In this document: in pieces, positions 55,887-64,000 of the stretch | How positions within the stretch are numbered: the first letter of the stretch is position 1 | Layout: each line of letters opens with the position of its first letter | DNA from: Xanthomonas sp. AM6 | GTDB lineage: Bacteria > Pseudomonadota > Gammaproteobacteria > Xanthomonadales > Xanthomonadaceae | Reading direction: 5' to 3' | Length of the DNA stretch: 64,000 nt | NCBI RefSeq assembly: GCF_025665335.1 | Contig: NZ_CP106869.1 | Span: 3,994,501-4,058,500, forward strand | Position numbers and translations under genes: made by a program | Notes under the pieces: model-generated | The model's database searches: none | What the model saw: the letters and a program-made list of their open reading frames with translations, nothing else | Told to the model about the DNA's origin: nothing

Positions 55887-57374
55887 ATGGCCCTGGAATT
55901 CACCCTGAACCACGACGCCCCGGCCACCGCGGCGTTCGATTGCATCGTCGTCGGCATGTTCGCCGACAAGCGCCTGTCGCCCGCCGCCCAGGCCCTGGAT
56001 GCGGCCAGCGGCGGACGCCTGGCGGCCCTGGCCGGCCGCGGCGACGTCAGCGGCAAGACCGGCGCCACCGCGCTGCTGCACGACCTGCCCGGGGTGGCCG
56101 CACCGCGCGTGCTGGTGGTCGGCCTGGGCGAGGCCGCCAAGTTCGGCGTGCCGCAGTACCTGAAGGCGGTCGGCGACGCGGCGCGCGCGCTGAAGAGCGG
56201 GCCGGCGGCCAAGGCGCTGTTCACCCTGTCCGAACTGGAGGTCAAGGGCCGCGACCAGGCCTGGGCGATCCGCCAGGCGGTGATCGCCAGCGACCACGCC
56301 TGCTACCGCTACACCGCCACGCTGGGCAAGAAGAAGCCCGACGACGGCGGCCTGGCCAGCCTGGCCGTGCTGGGCGAAGACGCCACCGCGCTGGCCCAGG
56401 GCCAGGCCATCGCCGCCGGCGTGAAGTTCGCCCGCGAGCTGGGCAACCTGCCGCCGAACCTGTGCACCCCGGCCTACCTGGCCGAGACCGCGGCGGCGTT
56501 CGCCGAAGGCGTGGACGGCGCCGAGGCCGAGATCCTCGACGAGACGCAGATGCAGGAACTGGGCATGGGCTCGCTGCTGGCGGTGGCGCGCGGCTCGGCC
56601 AACCGCCCGCGGCTGCTGGTGCTGAAGTGGAACGGCGGCGACGAGGCCAAGCCCTACGTGCTGGTCGGCAAGGGCATCACCTTCGACACCGGCGGCGTCA
56701 ACCTGAAGACCCAGGGCGGCATCGAGGAGATGAAGTACGACATGTGCGGCGGCGCCAACGTCATCGGCACCTTCGTCGCCGCCGCGACCGCGCGCCTGCC
56801 GCTTAACCTGGTGGTGGTGGTGCCGGCGGTGGAGAACGCGATCGACGGCAACGCCTACCGCCCCTCCGACGTGATCACCAGCATGTCCGGCAAGACCATC
56901 GAGGTCGGCAACACCGACGCCGAAGGCCGCCTGATCCTGTGCGACGCGCTGACCTACGCCGAGCGCTTCAACCCCGAGGCGCTGATCGACGTGGCCACCC
57001 TCACCGGCGCCTGCATGGTCGCGCTCGGCCACCAGACCGCCGGCCTGATGAGCAAGCACGACGACCTGGCCAACGAACTGCTGGCCGCCGGCGAGCACGT
57101 GTTCGACCGCGCCTGGCGCCTGCCGCTGTGGGACGAGTACCAGGGCCTGCTCGATTCCAGCTTCGCCGACGTCTACAACATCGGCGGCCGCTGGGCCGGC
57201 GCCATCACCGCCGGCTGCTTCCTGTCGCGCTTCACCGAAGGCCAGCGCTGGGCGCACCTGGACATCGCCGGCGTGGCCAGCGACGAAGGCAAGCGCGGCA
57301 TGGCCACGGGGCGGCCGGTGGGGCTGCTTTCGCAGTGGTTGCTGGACCGCGCCGCGGCTGGCGGCGCGGCGTGA
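55887..57374 (+). CDS. pepA: PepA, leucyl aminopeptidase (M17)
   Basis: 495 residues, near E. coli PepA (503). Cytosolic dizinc hexameric exopeptidase that removes N-terminal Leu and other residues. The family signature [14 protein letters not shown] begins near residue 342; [35 protein letters not shown] carries the catalytic Lys and metal-binding Asp. PepA also binds DNA as an accessory factor for XerCD recombination and as a transcription regulator in enterobacteria; xerD lies nearby but no DNA role is evident from sequence. Followed by a heptamer element and holC. Confidence 0.97.
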   Translation: MALEFTLNHDAPATAAFDCIVVGMFADKRLSPAAQALDAASGGRLAALAGRGDVSGKTGATALLHDLPGVAAPRVLVVGLGEAAKFGVPQYLKAVGDAARALKSGPAAKALFTLSELEVKGRDQAWAIRQAVIASDHACYRYTATLGKKKPDDGGLASLAVLGEDATALAQGQAIAAGVKFARELGNLPPNLCTPAYLAETAAAFAEGVDGAEAEILDETQMQELGMGSLLAVARGSANRPRLLVLKWNGGDEAKPYVLVGKGITFDTGGVNLKTQGGIEEMKYDMCGGANVIGTFVAAATARLPLNLVVVVPAVENAIDGNAYRPSDVITSMSGKTIEVGNTDAEGRLILCDALTYAERFNPEALIDVATLTGACMVALGHQTAGLMSKHDDLANELLAAGEHVFDRAWRLPLWDEYQGLLDSSFADVYNIGGRWAGAITAGCFLSRFTEGQRWAHLDIAGVASDEGKRGMATGRPVGLLSQWLLDRAAAGGAA

Positions 57375-57375
57375 T

Positions 57376-57490
57376 TGGGGCGTCGGGATTGGGGATTCGT
57401 GAAAAGCGCCTCCACTTTCCCGTCCCACCTCTTCGGCAGACGATCCTGATGCGCGTTTGCCAATCCCGAATCTCGAACAACGAATCCCTG
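57376..57490. repeat. Heptamer element between pepA and holC
   Basis: GGGATTGGGGATTCGTGAAAAG on the left and CCAATCCCGAATCTCGAAC...CGAATCCC on the right, inverted relative to each other. The right end runs to within a few bases of the holC start, so any extra N-terminal coding read there would be repeat-derived. Confidence 0.75.
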
Positions 57491-57495
57491 CCCTG

Positions 57496-57921
57496 ATGCC
57501 CCGCGCCGATTTCTACCTGATCGCCAAGCCGCGCTTCCTCACCGAACCGCTGCGGCTGGTCTGCGAGCTGGCGCGCAAGGCCAACGACGCCAACCTGTGG
57601 ACGCTGGTGCTGGCGCGCGACGAAGCGCAGGCCGAGGAGCTGGACGAGCTGCTGTGGGCGTTCGACGACGACGCCTACATCCCGCACCAGATCGCCGGCG
57701 CCGATGTCGACGAGGAAGAGGCGCAGGTGCTGATCGCCCCGCCCGGGGTGGAAGCGCCGTCGCGCCCGCTGGTGATCAACCTGCGCGACGACGCCTACCT
57801 CGGCGCCTGCGACCGCGTGCTGGAAGTGGTGCCGGCCGACCCGGCCGCGCGCGACCCGCTGCGCGAGCGCTGGAAACAGTACAAGGCGCTGGGCTTCGAG
57901 GTCAGCAAGTACGACATGTGA
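57496..57921 (+). CDS. holC: DNA polymerase III chi subunit
   Basis: 141 residues from the ATG at 57496. An upstream TTG at 57457 would add residues encoded by the heptamer repeat and is rejected. HolC features: [12 protein letters not shown] at the start, [48 protein letters not shown], and [10 protein letters not shown], ending [16 protein letters not shown]. Chi links SSB-coated lagging strand to the clamp loader through psi (HolD); a HolD-like gene lies at 63339. Upstream of valS, the same order as in many proteobacteria (pepA-holC-valS). Confidence 0.92.
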   Translation: MPRADFYLIAKPRFLTEPLRLVCELARKANDANLWTLVLARDEAQAEELDELLWAFDDDAYIPHQIAGADVDEEEAQVLIAPPGVEAPSRPLVINLRDDAYLGACDRVLEVVPADPAARDPLRERWKQYKALGFEVSKYDM

Positions 57922-57926
57922 TGGAG

Positions 57927-58023
57927 CCGGGATTGGGGAGTGGGGATTCGGGATGGGTTCCCACGCCTCCTCCACCGGCACCATCCCTGCACCCCATCCC
58001 CAATCCCGAATAACGAATCCCGG
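57927..58023. repeat. Heptamer inverted-repeat element between holC and valS (97 bp)
   Basis: CCGGGATTGGGGAGTGGGGA at the left end; CCCAATCCCGAATAACGAATCCCGG at the right. Same length and arrangement as the copy inside purL at 47787-47883, with different central sequence. It fills the whole gap between the two genes and ends 7 bp before the valS ATG. Confidence 0.85.
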
Positions 58024-58030
58024 CTTTCCA

Positions 58031-60934
58031 ATGACCACCCTCGCCCCCAGCTACGACCCCAAATCCTTCGAAGCGCGCCTGTATGCGGCGTGGGAGCAGG
58101 CCGGCTACTTCAAGCCGTCCGGGCAGGGCGAGCCGTACACGGTGCTGCTGCCGCCGCCGAACGTGACCGGCACGCTGCACATGGGCCACGCCTTCCAGCA
58201 GACGCTGATGGACGCGCTGGTGCGCTACCACCGCATGCGCGGCTTCGACACGCTGTGGCAGGTCGGCAGCGACCACGCCGGTATCGCCACCGAGATGGTG
58301 GTGTCGCGCAACCTGGCGCTGGAGGGCAAGGGCGAGACCCGCGACTCGCTGGGGCGCGAGGGCTTCATCGCCAAGGTCTGGGAATGGAAGGCGCAGTCGG
58401 GCGACACCATCGAGCGGCAGATGCGCCGGCTGGGCACTTCCAGCGACTGGTCGCGCAGCACCTTCACCATGGACCCGCAGCCGTCGGCGGCGGTGGTCGA
58501 GGCGTTCGTGCGCTGGCACGAACAGGGCCTGATCTACCGCGGCCAGCGCCTGGTCAACTGGGACCCGGTGCTGAAGACCGCGATCTCCGACCTGGAAGTG
58601 GAGAACGTGGAGGAAGACGGCTTCCTGTGGTCGATCGCCTACGCGCTCGAGGACGGCGCCAGCTACGAGCACGTCGAGCGCGATGCCGACGGCAACGAAA
58701 CCCTGCGCGAGACCCGCGACTACCTGGTGGTGGCCACCACGCGCCCGGAAACGATGCTCGGCGACACCGCGGTGATGGTGCATCCGCAGGACGAACGCTA
58801 CGCGCACCTGATCGGCAGGACGGTGACGCTGCCGCTGACCGGGCGCCAGGTGCCGGTGATCGGCGACGATTACGTGGACCGCGCGTTCGGCACCGGCGTG
58901 GTCAAGGTCACGCCGGCGCACGATTTCAACGATTACCAGGTCGGCGTGCGCCACGGCCTGCCGATGATCAACCTGTTCACCCCGACCGCGGCGATCAACG
59001 ACAACGCGCCGGAACGCTACCGCGGCCTGGACCGCTACGACGCGCGCAAGGCGGTGCTGGCCGAACTGGAAGACCTCGGCATCCTGGTGGAAACCAGGCC
59101 GCACAAGCTGCAGGTGCCGCGCGGCGACCGCACCGGCCAGGTGATCGAGCCCTACCTCACCGACCAGTGGTTCGTGAAGATGGACGCGCTGGCCAAGCGC
59201 GGCCTGGAGCTGGTCGAATCCGGGCAGATCCAGTTCGTGCCGCCGAACTGGATCAACACCTATCGCCACTGGATGGAGAACATCCAGGACTGGTGCATCA
59301 GCCGCCAGCTGTGGTGGGGGCATCGCATTCCGGCGTGGTTCGACGACGCCGGCAACTGCTACGTCGGCCGCGACGAGGCCGACGCGCGCGCGAAGGGCGG
59401 CCTGCCCGCCGACGTCGCCCTGCACCAGGACAGCGACGTGCTGGAGACCTGGTTCTCCTCGCAGCTGTGGCCGTTCTCGACGATGGGCTGGCCGGACGCG
59501 CAGGCGATGGCCGAGCGCGGCTTCGACCGCTACCTGCCGTCGAGCGTGCTGGTCACCGGCTTCGACATCATCTTCTTCTGGGTGGCGCGGATGATCATGG
59601 CCACCGACAGCTTCACCGGCCAGGTGCCGTTCCGCGACGTGTACATCACCGGCCTGATCCGCGACGCGCAGGGCCAGAAGATGTCCAAGTCCAAGGGCAA
59701 CGTGCTCGATCCGCTGGACATCATCGACGGCATCGGCATCGAGGACCTGGTCGCCAAGCGCACCACCGGCCTGATGAAGCCCACCGACGCGCCGAAGATC
59801 GAGAAGGCCACGCGCAAGGAATTCCCCGGCGGCATCATCGCCCACGGCGCCGACGCGCTGCGCTTCACCATCGCCGCGCTGGCCGGCCACGGCCGCGACA
59901 TCAAGTTCGACCTGGGGCGCGCCGAGGGCTACAAGAATTTCTGCAACAAGCTGTGGAATGCCAGCCGGTTCGTGCTGATGAATACGCGCTCCGAGGATTC
60001 CGCGGACGCGACAGTGGCAAACGCGTCGCCACGCGCCCAGATGGCGAACCATGCGGACACCGCCTTGCATCTGAACGCGCGCCAGCACGTGCCCGTCACC
60101 GATGCCGAAAAGTGGATCCTGGTGCGGCTGGACAAGGTCGCCGCCGAGGCGCAGGCGCATTTCGCCGCCTACCGCTTCGACCTGCTGGCGCAGTCGCTGT
60201 ACGAGTTCGCCTGGAACGAGTTCTGCGACTGGTTCCTGGAACTGGCAAAGCCGGCCTTGAACGGCGACGACGCCGCAGCCGCCGACAGCACCCGCCACAC
60301 CCTGCTGCAGGTGCTGGAGACGCTGCTGCGCCTGCTGCACCCGCTGATCCCGTTCGTCACCGAGGAGCTGTGGCAGCAGGTGGCGCCGCGCCTGGGCATC
60401 GCCGCGCCGACCATCTCGCTGCAGCCGTATCCGCATGCCGGCGAGCTGGACGTGACCGCCTATGCCGGCGCGGAAGCCGACATCGAATGGCTCAAGGCGA
60501 TGGTCTCGGCGCTGCGCCGGGTCCGCAGCGAGCTCAACGTGCCGCCGTCCAAGCTGGTGCCGCTGCTGCTGCAGGGCGGCCAGGCCGACGACCGCACGCG
60601 GGTGGAGCGCTTCGCCTCGCAACTGACGTTCCTGCTGCGGCTGGAGGCGATCCAGTGGCTGGACACCACGCAGGACACGCCGCCGGCGGCCGCGGCGATC
60701 GTCGGCGAGCTGCGCCTGCTGGTGCCGCTGCAGGGGCTGGTCGACCTGGACGCCGAGCGCACGCGCCTGGACAAGGAGATCGCCCGGGTCGGCGCCGAGC
60801 AGGACAAGAGCGCGGCCAAGCTGGAGAAGTTCACCGACAAGGTGCCGGCGGCGGTGGTCGAGCAGGAGCGGCAGCGCCTGGCCGACTGGACCGCGCAGCT
60901 CACCGGCCTGCGCGAGCAGCGCGCCAAGCTGTAG
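58031..60934 (+). CDS. valS: Valyl-tRNA synthetase
   Basis: 967 residues from the ATG at 58031; a longer frame from 57953 would translate repeat sequence and is rejected. Class Ia synthetase charging tRNA-Val. HIGH-type motif in [10 protein letters not shown] near residue 50, editing (CP1) domain including [25 protein letters not shown] near residue 550, and a C-terminal coiled-coil arm ([35 protein letters not shown]). A low-complexity loop of about 35 residues ([20 protein letters not shown] ...) precedes [14 protein letters not shown] at the anticodon domain, longer than in E. coli ValRS. Confidence 0.97.
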   Translation: MTTLAPSYDPKSFEARLYAAWEQAGYFKPSGQGEPYTVLLPPPNVTGTLHMGHAFQQTLMDALVRYHRMRGFDTLWQVGSDHAGIATEMVVSRNLALEGKGETRDSLGREGFIAKVWEWKAQSGDTIERQMRRLGTSSDWSRSTFTMDPQPSAAVVEAFVRWHEQGLIYRGQRLVNWDPVLKTAISDLEVENVEEDGFLWSIAYALEDGASYEHVERDADGNETLRETRDYLVVATTRPETMLGDTAVMVHPQDERYAHLIGRTVTLPLTGRQVPVIGDDYVDRAFGTGVVKVTPAHDFNDYQVGVRHGLPMINLFTPTAAINDNAPERYRGLDRYDARKAVLAELEDLGILVETRPHKLQVPRGDRTGQVIEPYLTDQWFVKMDALAKRGLELVESGQIQFVPPNWINTYRHWMENIQDWCISRQLWWGHRIPAWFDDAGNCYVGRDEADARAKGGLPADVALHQDSDVLETWFSSQLWPFSTMGWPDAQAMAERGFDRYLPSSVLVTGFDIIFFWVARMIMATDSFTGQVPFRDVYITGLIRDAQGQKMSKSKGNVLDPLDIIDGIGIEDLVAKRTTGLMKPTDAPKIEKATRKEFPGGIIAHGADALRFTIAALAGHGRDIKFDLGRAEGYKNFCNKLWNASRFVLMNTRSEDSADATVANASPRAQMANHADTALHLNARQHVPVTDAEKWILVRLDKVAAEAQAHFAAYRFDLLAQSLYEFAWNEFCDWFLELAKPALNGDDAAAADSTRHTLLQVLETLLRLLHPLIPFVTEELWQQVAPRLGIAAPTISLQPYPHAGELDVTAYAGAEADIEWLKAMVSALRRVRSELNVPPSKLVPLLLQGGQADDRTRVERFASQLTFLLRLEAIQWLDTTQDTPPAAAAIVGELRLLVPLQGLVDLDAERTRLDKEIARVGAEQDKSAAKLEKFTDKVPAAVVEQERQRLADWTAQLTGLREQRAKL

Positions 60935-61008
60935 CGCCCAGGCGGCGCGCTGCAGGCGATCGCGGCGGGCGCGGTGATGCGCGCCGGCCAGCGTTCTCAT
61001 CGACAACT

Positions 61009-61063
61009 GTAGGAGCGGCTTCAGCCGCGACAGGCACCACCGGTCATGCCCGTCGCGGCTGAT
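61009..61063. repeat. REP-like pair after valS
   Basis: GTAGGAGCGGCTTCAGCCGC at 61009 followed by a partly decayed inverted partner (CGTCGCGGCTGATGGCC, about 61051). Lies in the convergent gap between valS and the pectate lyase gene. Confidence 0.75.
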
Positions 61064-61102
61064 GGCCCAAGGCCACCCGGAGTCGCCCACAATGGCCTGA
61101 CA

Positions 61103-61129
61103 TGCCGCCGCCGCAAACTGGCGGCGGCA
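61103..61129. terminator. Terminator-like hairpin after the pectate lyase gene
   Basis: Perfect 10-bp stem TGCCGCCGCC / GGCGGCGGCA with a 7-nt loop, 8 bp beyond the pectate lyase stop. On the minus strand it is not followed by a clear T-tract. Confidence 0.65.
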
Positions 61130-61137
61130 CATTTCCC

Positions 61138-62289
61138 TCAGAGCTTGCCGGCCCCGGCCTTGGCCTTGACGTCGTTCGCCACCTGGTTCGCCGGCAGCAG
61201 CGCGTAGGTGTACGGCGGCGTCCAGCCGATGCTGTTGTTCCACGCGCAGGTCAGCGCCTGGCCGTTGAGCAGCGAGCCGAAGTCGCGGTACACGCTGCCG
61301 CCGTAATCGGCGGCGATCTTGTCGCAGCCGCTGACGCCGGCGATGTCGAAGGCGTTGTTCTCGGAGAAGATCTTCGACTCCTTGCCGACGCCGTGCGCGT
61401 AGGAGAACGGATACACCGCGTGGCCGGTGCTGCCCACGTGGTAGTTGTTGTACAGGTGCACCTGGCCGTAGCGCACCCGCGGCGCGCGCGCGGAGATGTT
61501 CTCGAACAGCGTGTTGTGGATGGTCACCTTCAGCTTGCCGCTGTCGGTGCTGGAGGCGCTGTCGCTGGAGCCGATCAGGTTGTTCTTCTCGTGCGACTTG
61601 AACGCCGAGTAGGACACGGTCACGTAGTTGGCGCCCTTCTTGATGTCCAGCGCGCCGTCGTGGTGCTGCTTGGGGCGGCCGTTGGCGGTGCCGTTCTGGT
61701 CGTCGGTGCGGCGTCCGTCGGTGAAGGTGACGTGGTCCACCCACACGTTGCTGGCGCCCTCGATGGTCAGGCCGTCGTATTCGGCGTTCCAGTTGCCGGC
61801 GCTGCCGTCGTCCGGGTCCCACACCGGCTGCGGATCCCACGGGTTCTCGATGGTGAGGTTGCGGATGATCACGTCGTTGGCCTTGACGTACAGATAGCCC
61901 TCGCGGATCTCGGCGTTGCTGCCGATGCCGATCAGCGTGGTCTTGGTCGGGATGTCCAGGCGCGCGCGGCTCTTCATGTCCGCGGTGGTGCTGTACGGCG
62001 TGCCTTCGCTGACGTCGATGATGCCGCTGACCTTGATGATGCGGCCGTTGCTGCCGACGCTGGCCTTCAGCGCGGCCTTCAGCTGCGCGGCGGTGCTGAC
62101 GCTGTAGACGTTGGCGGCCGCGGCCTTGGAGCCGCCCTTGGTGCCGCCGTTCTGCGTCGCCCAGCCGGTGCTGGCGACGTCCAGGCTGGCGTCGGCGCAG
62201 GCGCTGCCGGCCGCGCCCGCCAGACAGACCGCAAGCGCAATCGCGTGGGCGCGCGTGCGCGGGGATGCAATGAGTGACTGTGTCTTCAT
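61138..62289 (-). CDS. Secreted pectate lyase, PL1 family
   Basis: 383 residues from the ATG at 62289, which gives a signal peptide ([17 protein letters not shown]). Right-handed beta-helix PL1 enzyme that cleaves polygalacturonate by beta-elimination with calcium. Family signatures: NVWVDHVTF (WVDH at 183-186), the Ca-site region [23 protein letters not shown] with Asp211, and the catalytic arginine block [17 protein letters not shown] (Arg268-Arg273). It would be exported by Sec and then by the Xps type II system as a plant cell-wall-degrading enzyme. The frame stays open upstream to 62499, but that part lacks protein-like features. Monocistronic, convergent with valS. Confidence 0.94.
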   Translation of the reverse strand: MKTQSLIASPRTRAHAIALAVCLAGAAGSACADASLDVASTGWATQNGGTKGGSKAAAANVYSVSTAAQLKAALKASVGSNGRIIKVSGIIDVSEGTPYSTTADMKSRARLDIPTKTTLIGIGSNAEIREGYLYVKANDVIIRNLTIENPWDPQPVWDPDDGSAGNWNAEYDGLTIEGASNVWVDHVTFTDGRRTDDQNGTANGRPKQHHDGALDIKKGANYVTVSYSAFKSHEKNNLIGSSDSASSTDSGKLKVTIHNTLFENISARAPRVRYGQVHLYNNYHVGSTGHAVYPFSYAHGVGKESKIFSENNAFDIAGVSGCDKIAADYGGSVYRDFGSLLNGQALTCAWNNSIGWTPPYTYALLPANQVANDVKAKAGAGKL

Positions 62290-62853
62290 CCTGGAACCTC
62301 GTAGGCATGGGTGGAGCGGTCGCACGCAGCGCGGAAAACGCAAGCGGCGCGAGCGCATTCGCTGTCCCTTCGGACAATTGCGCACCAGTCCATCGAACGG
62401 GGCAGCGCCGAAGAGGCGCGCACTGTAGGCAGCGCGTTCGGCTTGGGAAGAGACAAATGCAGCGCGCGGGGATCCAACGCTGCGATATGTGGAAGGCATC
62501 TAGCAAAAACGCGGGTGCGACGCGGCGCGCTCACCCGCTCCCGCTGCGGGACAACAACGCTGTCCCGGCGACACGTGGCGACATTGCGCAGAACCCGCGA
62601 TGCGTTGCGGAGCGACGGAAAAAGTGCAATGACCGGGAGCGGCACCTGGGCGGGTTCTGCGCCCGGATTGTCGATCGCAGCGGGCGACACCGGTACAGCG
62701 CGTCGCGACTGAAGTCGCTCCCACAACATTTCGGAGTCGGCAACATCTGCGTCGAAATGCTTTGGCGATCGGGAAAAAAGGCCGGAGGCGGACGCGGCAC
62801 GCAACGCACTTGCGATACGCCCAACGGCGCCGGCAGCGGCACGCCGTCGCGCG
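62290..62853. other. 564-bp region upstream of the pectate lyase gene
   Basis: No gene seen; frames here are short and compositionally like non-coding DNA. It must contain the pectate lyase promoter on the minus strand. A single REP-like half-unit (CGTCGCGACTGAAGTCGCTC) lies at 62701-62720. I looked for a TGTGA-N6-TCACA Clp site and did not find a good one. Confidence 0.5.
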
Positions 62854-63342
62854 TTACGACATGCCTTCGAAGAACAGCTCGATGGCCATCACCAGCGCGT
62901 CCTCGCGCCCGTTCGCCGCCGGGTAGTAGCGCGGACGGCGGCCGATCTCGTTGAAACCTTCGCTGTGGTACAGCGCGATCGCGTTGGGATTGGACGGGCG
63001 CACTTCCAGGAACACGCGGCGCGCGCCCAGGTCCGCGCCGTACTTGATCAGCGCGCGCAGCAGCAGGCGCCCGTAGCCGCGCGACTGCCGTTCCGGCGCG
63101 ACGCAGACGTTGAGGATGTGCGCCTCGTCGGCCGCCACGCTGATCACCCCGTAGCCGACAATCTGGCCCTGCTCCAGCAGCACCCAGCCCGGGTAGCCGG
63201 CCTGCAGGCAGTCGCGGAAGATGCCGCGCGTCCACGGGAACGGATAGGCGCGGCGCTCGATCTCCATCACCGTGTCGAGATCGGTCTCGCGCAACGCGCG
63301 CAGCGTCGCCCCTGGCGCGGATGCCGTGCCCAGCGCGCTCAT
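62854..63342 (-). CDS. rimI: RimI, ribosomal protein S18-alanine N-acetyltransferase
   Basis: 162 residues from the ATG at 63342, which overlaps the upstream stop as ATGA. GNAT fold: LRALRETDLDTVMEIERRAYPFPWT at the N-terminus, GYGVISVAADEAHILNVCVAPERQSRGYGRLLLRALI containing the acetyl-CoA loop (Q/RxxGxG/A as RQSRGYG), and the RimI tail VFLEVRPSNPNAIALYHSEGFNEIGRRPRYYP. It acetylates the N-terminus of S18. Order holD-rimI matches E. coli. Confidence 0.94.
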   Translation of the reverse strand: MSALGTASAPGATLRALRETDLDTVMEIERRAYPFPWTRGIFRDCLQAGYPGWVLLEQGQIVGYGVISVAADEAHILNVCVAPERQSRGYGRLLLRALIKYGADLGARRVFLEVRPSNPNAIALYHSEGFNEIGRRPRYYPAANGREDALVMAIELFFEGMS

Positions 63343-63830
63343 CGCGGCGCCTGCCTGCGCAGCGCGCGCAGCTGCGGCCACAGCGCGCGCTTGGCGGCGG
63401 CGTTGCCGCGCAACTCGGCCAGCGGCCAGGTCGCCATCAGCGTCTGCGTGGCCGGATCGTTGGGGTTGCGCCCGGAAGCGCGCAGCAAGGCGATCTGCAG
63501 CCGGTCGGGCAGGCGCAGGCCGGCGCGCCGCGCAGCCGGCACGGGCGCGCCGCGATGCGGTTCGGCAACGTCGGCCGGCGCGGCCGGCGCGCGCGCCCGC
63601 GGCGGCGGCGACACCGGCGCGGGCGTCGGTGATGGCGCGGATGCGCGCGCATGGACCGGCGCCGCGCGCTCGGCCGGCGCCGGCGCCATGCCGGCGGCGT
63701 CATCGCGCGCCTCGGGCACTGGCGCCTGCGCGACCACCGCATCGGCATCCACGCCCACGTAGAGCGTATGTCCCAACGCCTGCAGCCAACCGTGCTGCTC
63801 GGCCGACCACAATGGCGCGTCGTTGGCCAT
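63339..63830 (-). CDS. holD: Probable DNA polymerase III psi subunit (HolD-like)
   Basis: 163 residues from the ATG at 63830; the frame is open to 63875. The N-terminus WSAEQHGWLQALGHTLYV and the C-terminus PLAELRGNAAAKRALWPQL match in pattern the two conserved ends of E. coli HolD (the latter resembles LTDLRANPTARAALWQQI). Between them lies a long Pro/Ala-rich stretch (about 50-105) that is not in E. coli HolD. Position directly before rimI, with ATGA coupling, is the classic holD-rimI arrangement. Psi bridges the clamp loader and chi; holC is in the same window. Identification is by short motifs and synteny, so moderately sure. Confidence 0.7.
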   Translation of the reverse strand: MANDAPLWSAEQHGWLQALGHTLYVGVDADAVVAQAPVPEARDDAAGMAPAPAERAAPVHARASAPSPTPAPVSPPPRARAPAAPADVAEPHRGAPVPAARRAGLRLPDRLQIALLRASGRNPNDPATQTLMATWPLAELRGNAAAKRALWPQLRALRRQAPR

Positions 63831-63838
63831 CGCCTCGC

Positions 63839-64000
63839 TCACGTCGCGTCCGGCAGCTTGCGCCAGCGCCGCCACAGCCAGTAGCAGGGGCCGGACAGGG
63901 CGTACAGCACGCCGATCGCCAGCAGCGCGCGCGCCAGGTCGATGACCAGCACCGCGATCACGATGGGCGCCAGCACCAGCATCAGGAACGGCACCCGGTC
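63839..64000 (-). CDS. pssA: Probable phosphatidylserine synthase C-terminus (partial)
   Basis: The last 53 codons of a minus-strand gene that continues past the right edge. The sequence starts DRVPFLMLVLAPIVIAVLVI, has two hydrophobic helices, then GVLYALSGPCYWLWRRWRK and ends LPDAT. The RVPF start, paired helices and LYALSGP...WLWRR tail look like the C-terminus of bacterial CDP-diacylglycerol-serine O-phosphatidyltransferase. Too short for the catalytic CDP-alcohol motif to be seen, so this is a tentative call. It sits 8 bp before the holD-like start on the same strand. Confidence 0.5.
   Translation of the reverse strand, partial: DRVPFLMLVLAPIVIAVLVIDLARALLAIGVLYALSGPCYWLWRRWRKLPDAT

Noticed and set aside
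57457-57495. N-terminal extension of HolC
   Set aside because: Would start at TTG and translate the heptamer repeat; the ATG at 57496 gives the conserved HolC N-terminus.
57953-58030. N-terminal extension of ValS
   Set aside because: The extra residues come from the 97-bp repeat element; the ATG at 58031 gives the usual start.

Overview
The window is very GC-rich and encodes a typical Xanthomonas gene set. The evidence is a complete xps-type type II secretion (T2SS) operon in the order E-F-G-H-I-J-K-L-M-N-D, a subtilisin-like protease, a YadA-type adhesin, a pectate lyase, and the intergenic repeats with GTAGGAGCGGCTTCAGCC and GGGATTG/GGGATTC cores that are common in xanthomonads. I call it a plant-associated Xanthomonas chromosome; the species cannot be fixed from the sequence. 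No rRNA, tRNA, CRISPR array or intact insertion sequence was seen.

Region 1 (1-17.0 kb) is devoted to extracellular polysaccharide. A cellulose operon on the minus strand runs bcsD-bcsP-bcsA-bcsB-bcsZ-bcsC, with bcsC cut by the left edge and no bcsQ. After pncB comes a second minus-strand operon: an outer-membrane barrel protein, a processive family-2 glycosyltransferase (GT2) with an MshEN-like N-terminus, a GT-C-like membrane protein, and a periplasmic GH-A glycosidase. It has the parts list of a synthase-dependent exopolysaccharide machine. Both synthases carry putative c-di-GMP-binding modules (PilZ in BcsA, MshEN-like in the other).

Region 2 (17.0-23.2 kb) is on the plus strand: an APH-fold kinase, a TonB-dependent receptor, a PnuC transporter and a GntR/HutC regulator. 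It looks like an uptake-and-phosphorylation route for a small vitamin or nucleoside. A perfect HutC/DasR-type palindrome lies upstream of the kinase.

Region 3 (23.2-35.7 kb) is the xps T2SS operon on the minus strand, ending in a small glycosyltransferase. A 258-bp hairpin-rich tandem repeat (two copies plus a stub) separates xpsF from xpsG. Region 4 (36.0-45.1 kb) holds a likely T2SS substrate (S8 protease) and a 2326-residue trimeric autotransporter adhesin.

Region 5 (46-64 kb) is mainly housekeeping: purL, dsbC, xerD, an RDD protein, lptF-lptG, pepA, holC, valS, pectate lyase, and holD-rimI with the end of a probable pssA. It is dense in a roughly 90-100 bp heptamer-based inverted-repeat element. 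Two copies lie inside purL and are translated in frame, and a ten-unit heptamer tract sits just upstream of xerD.
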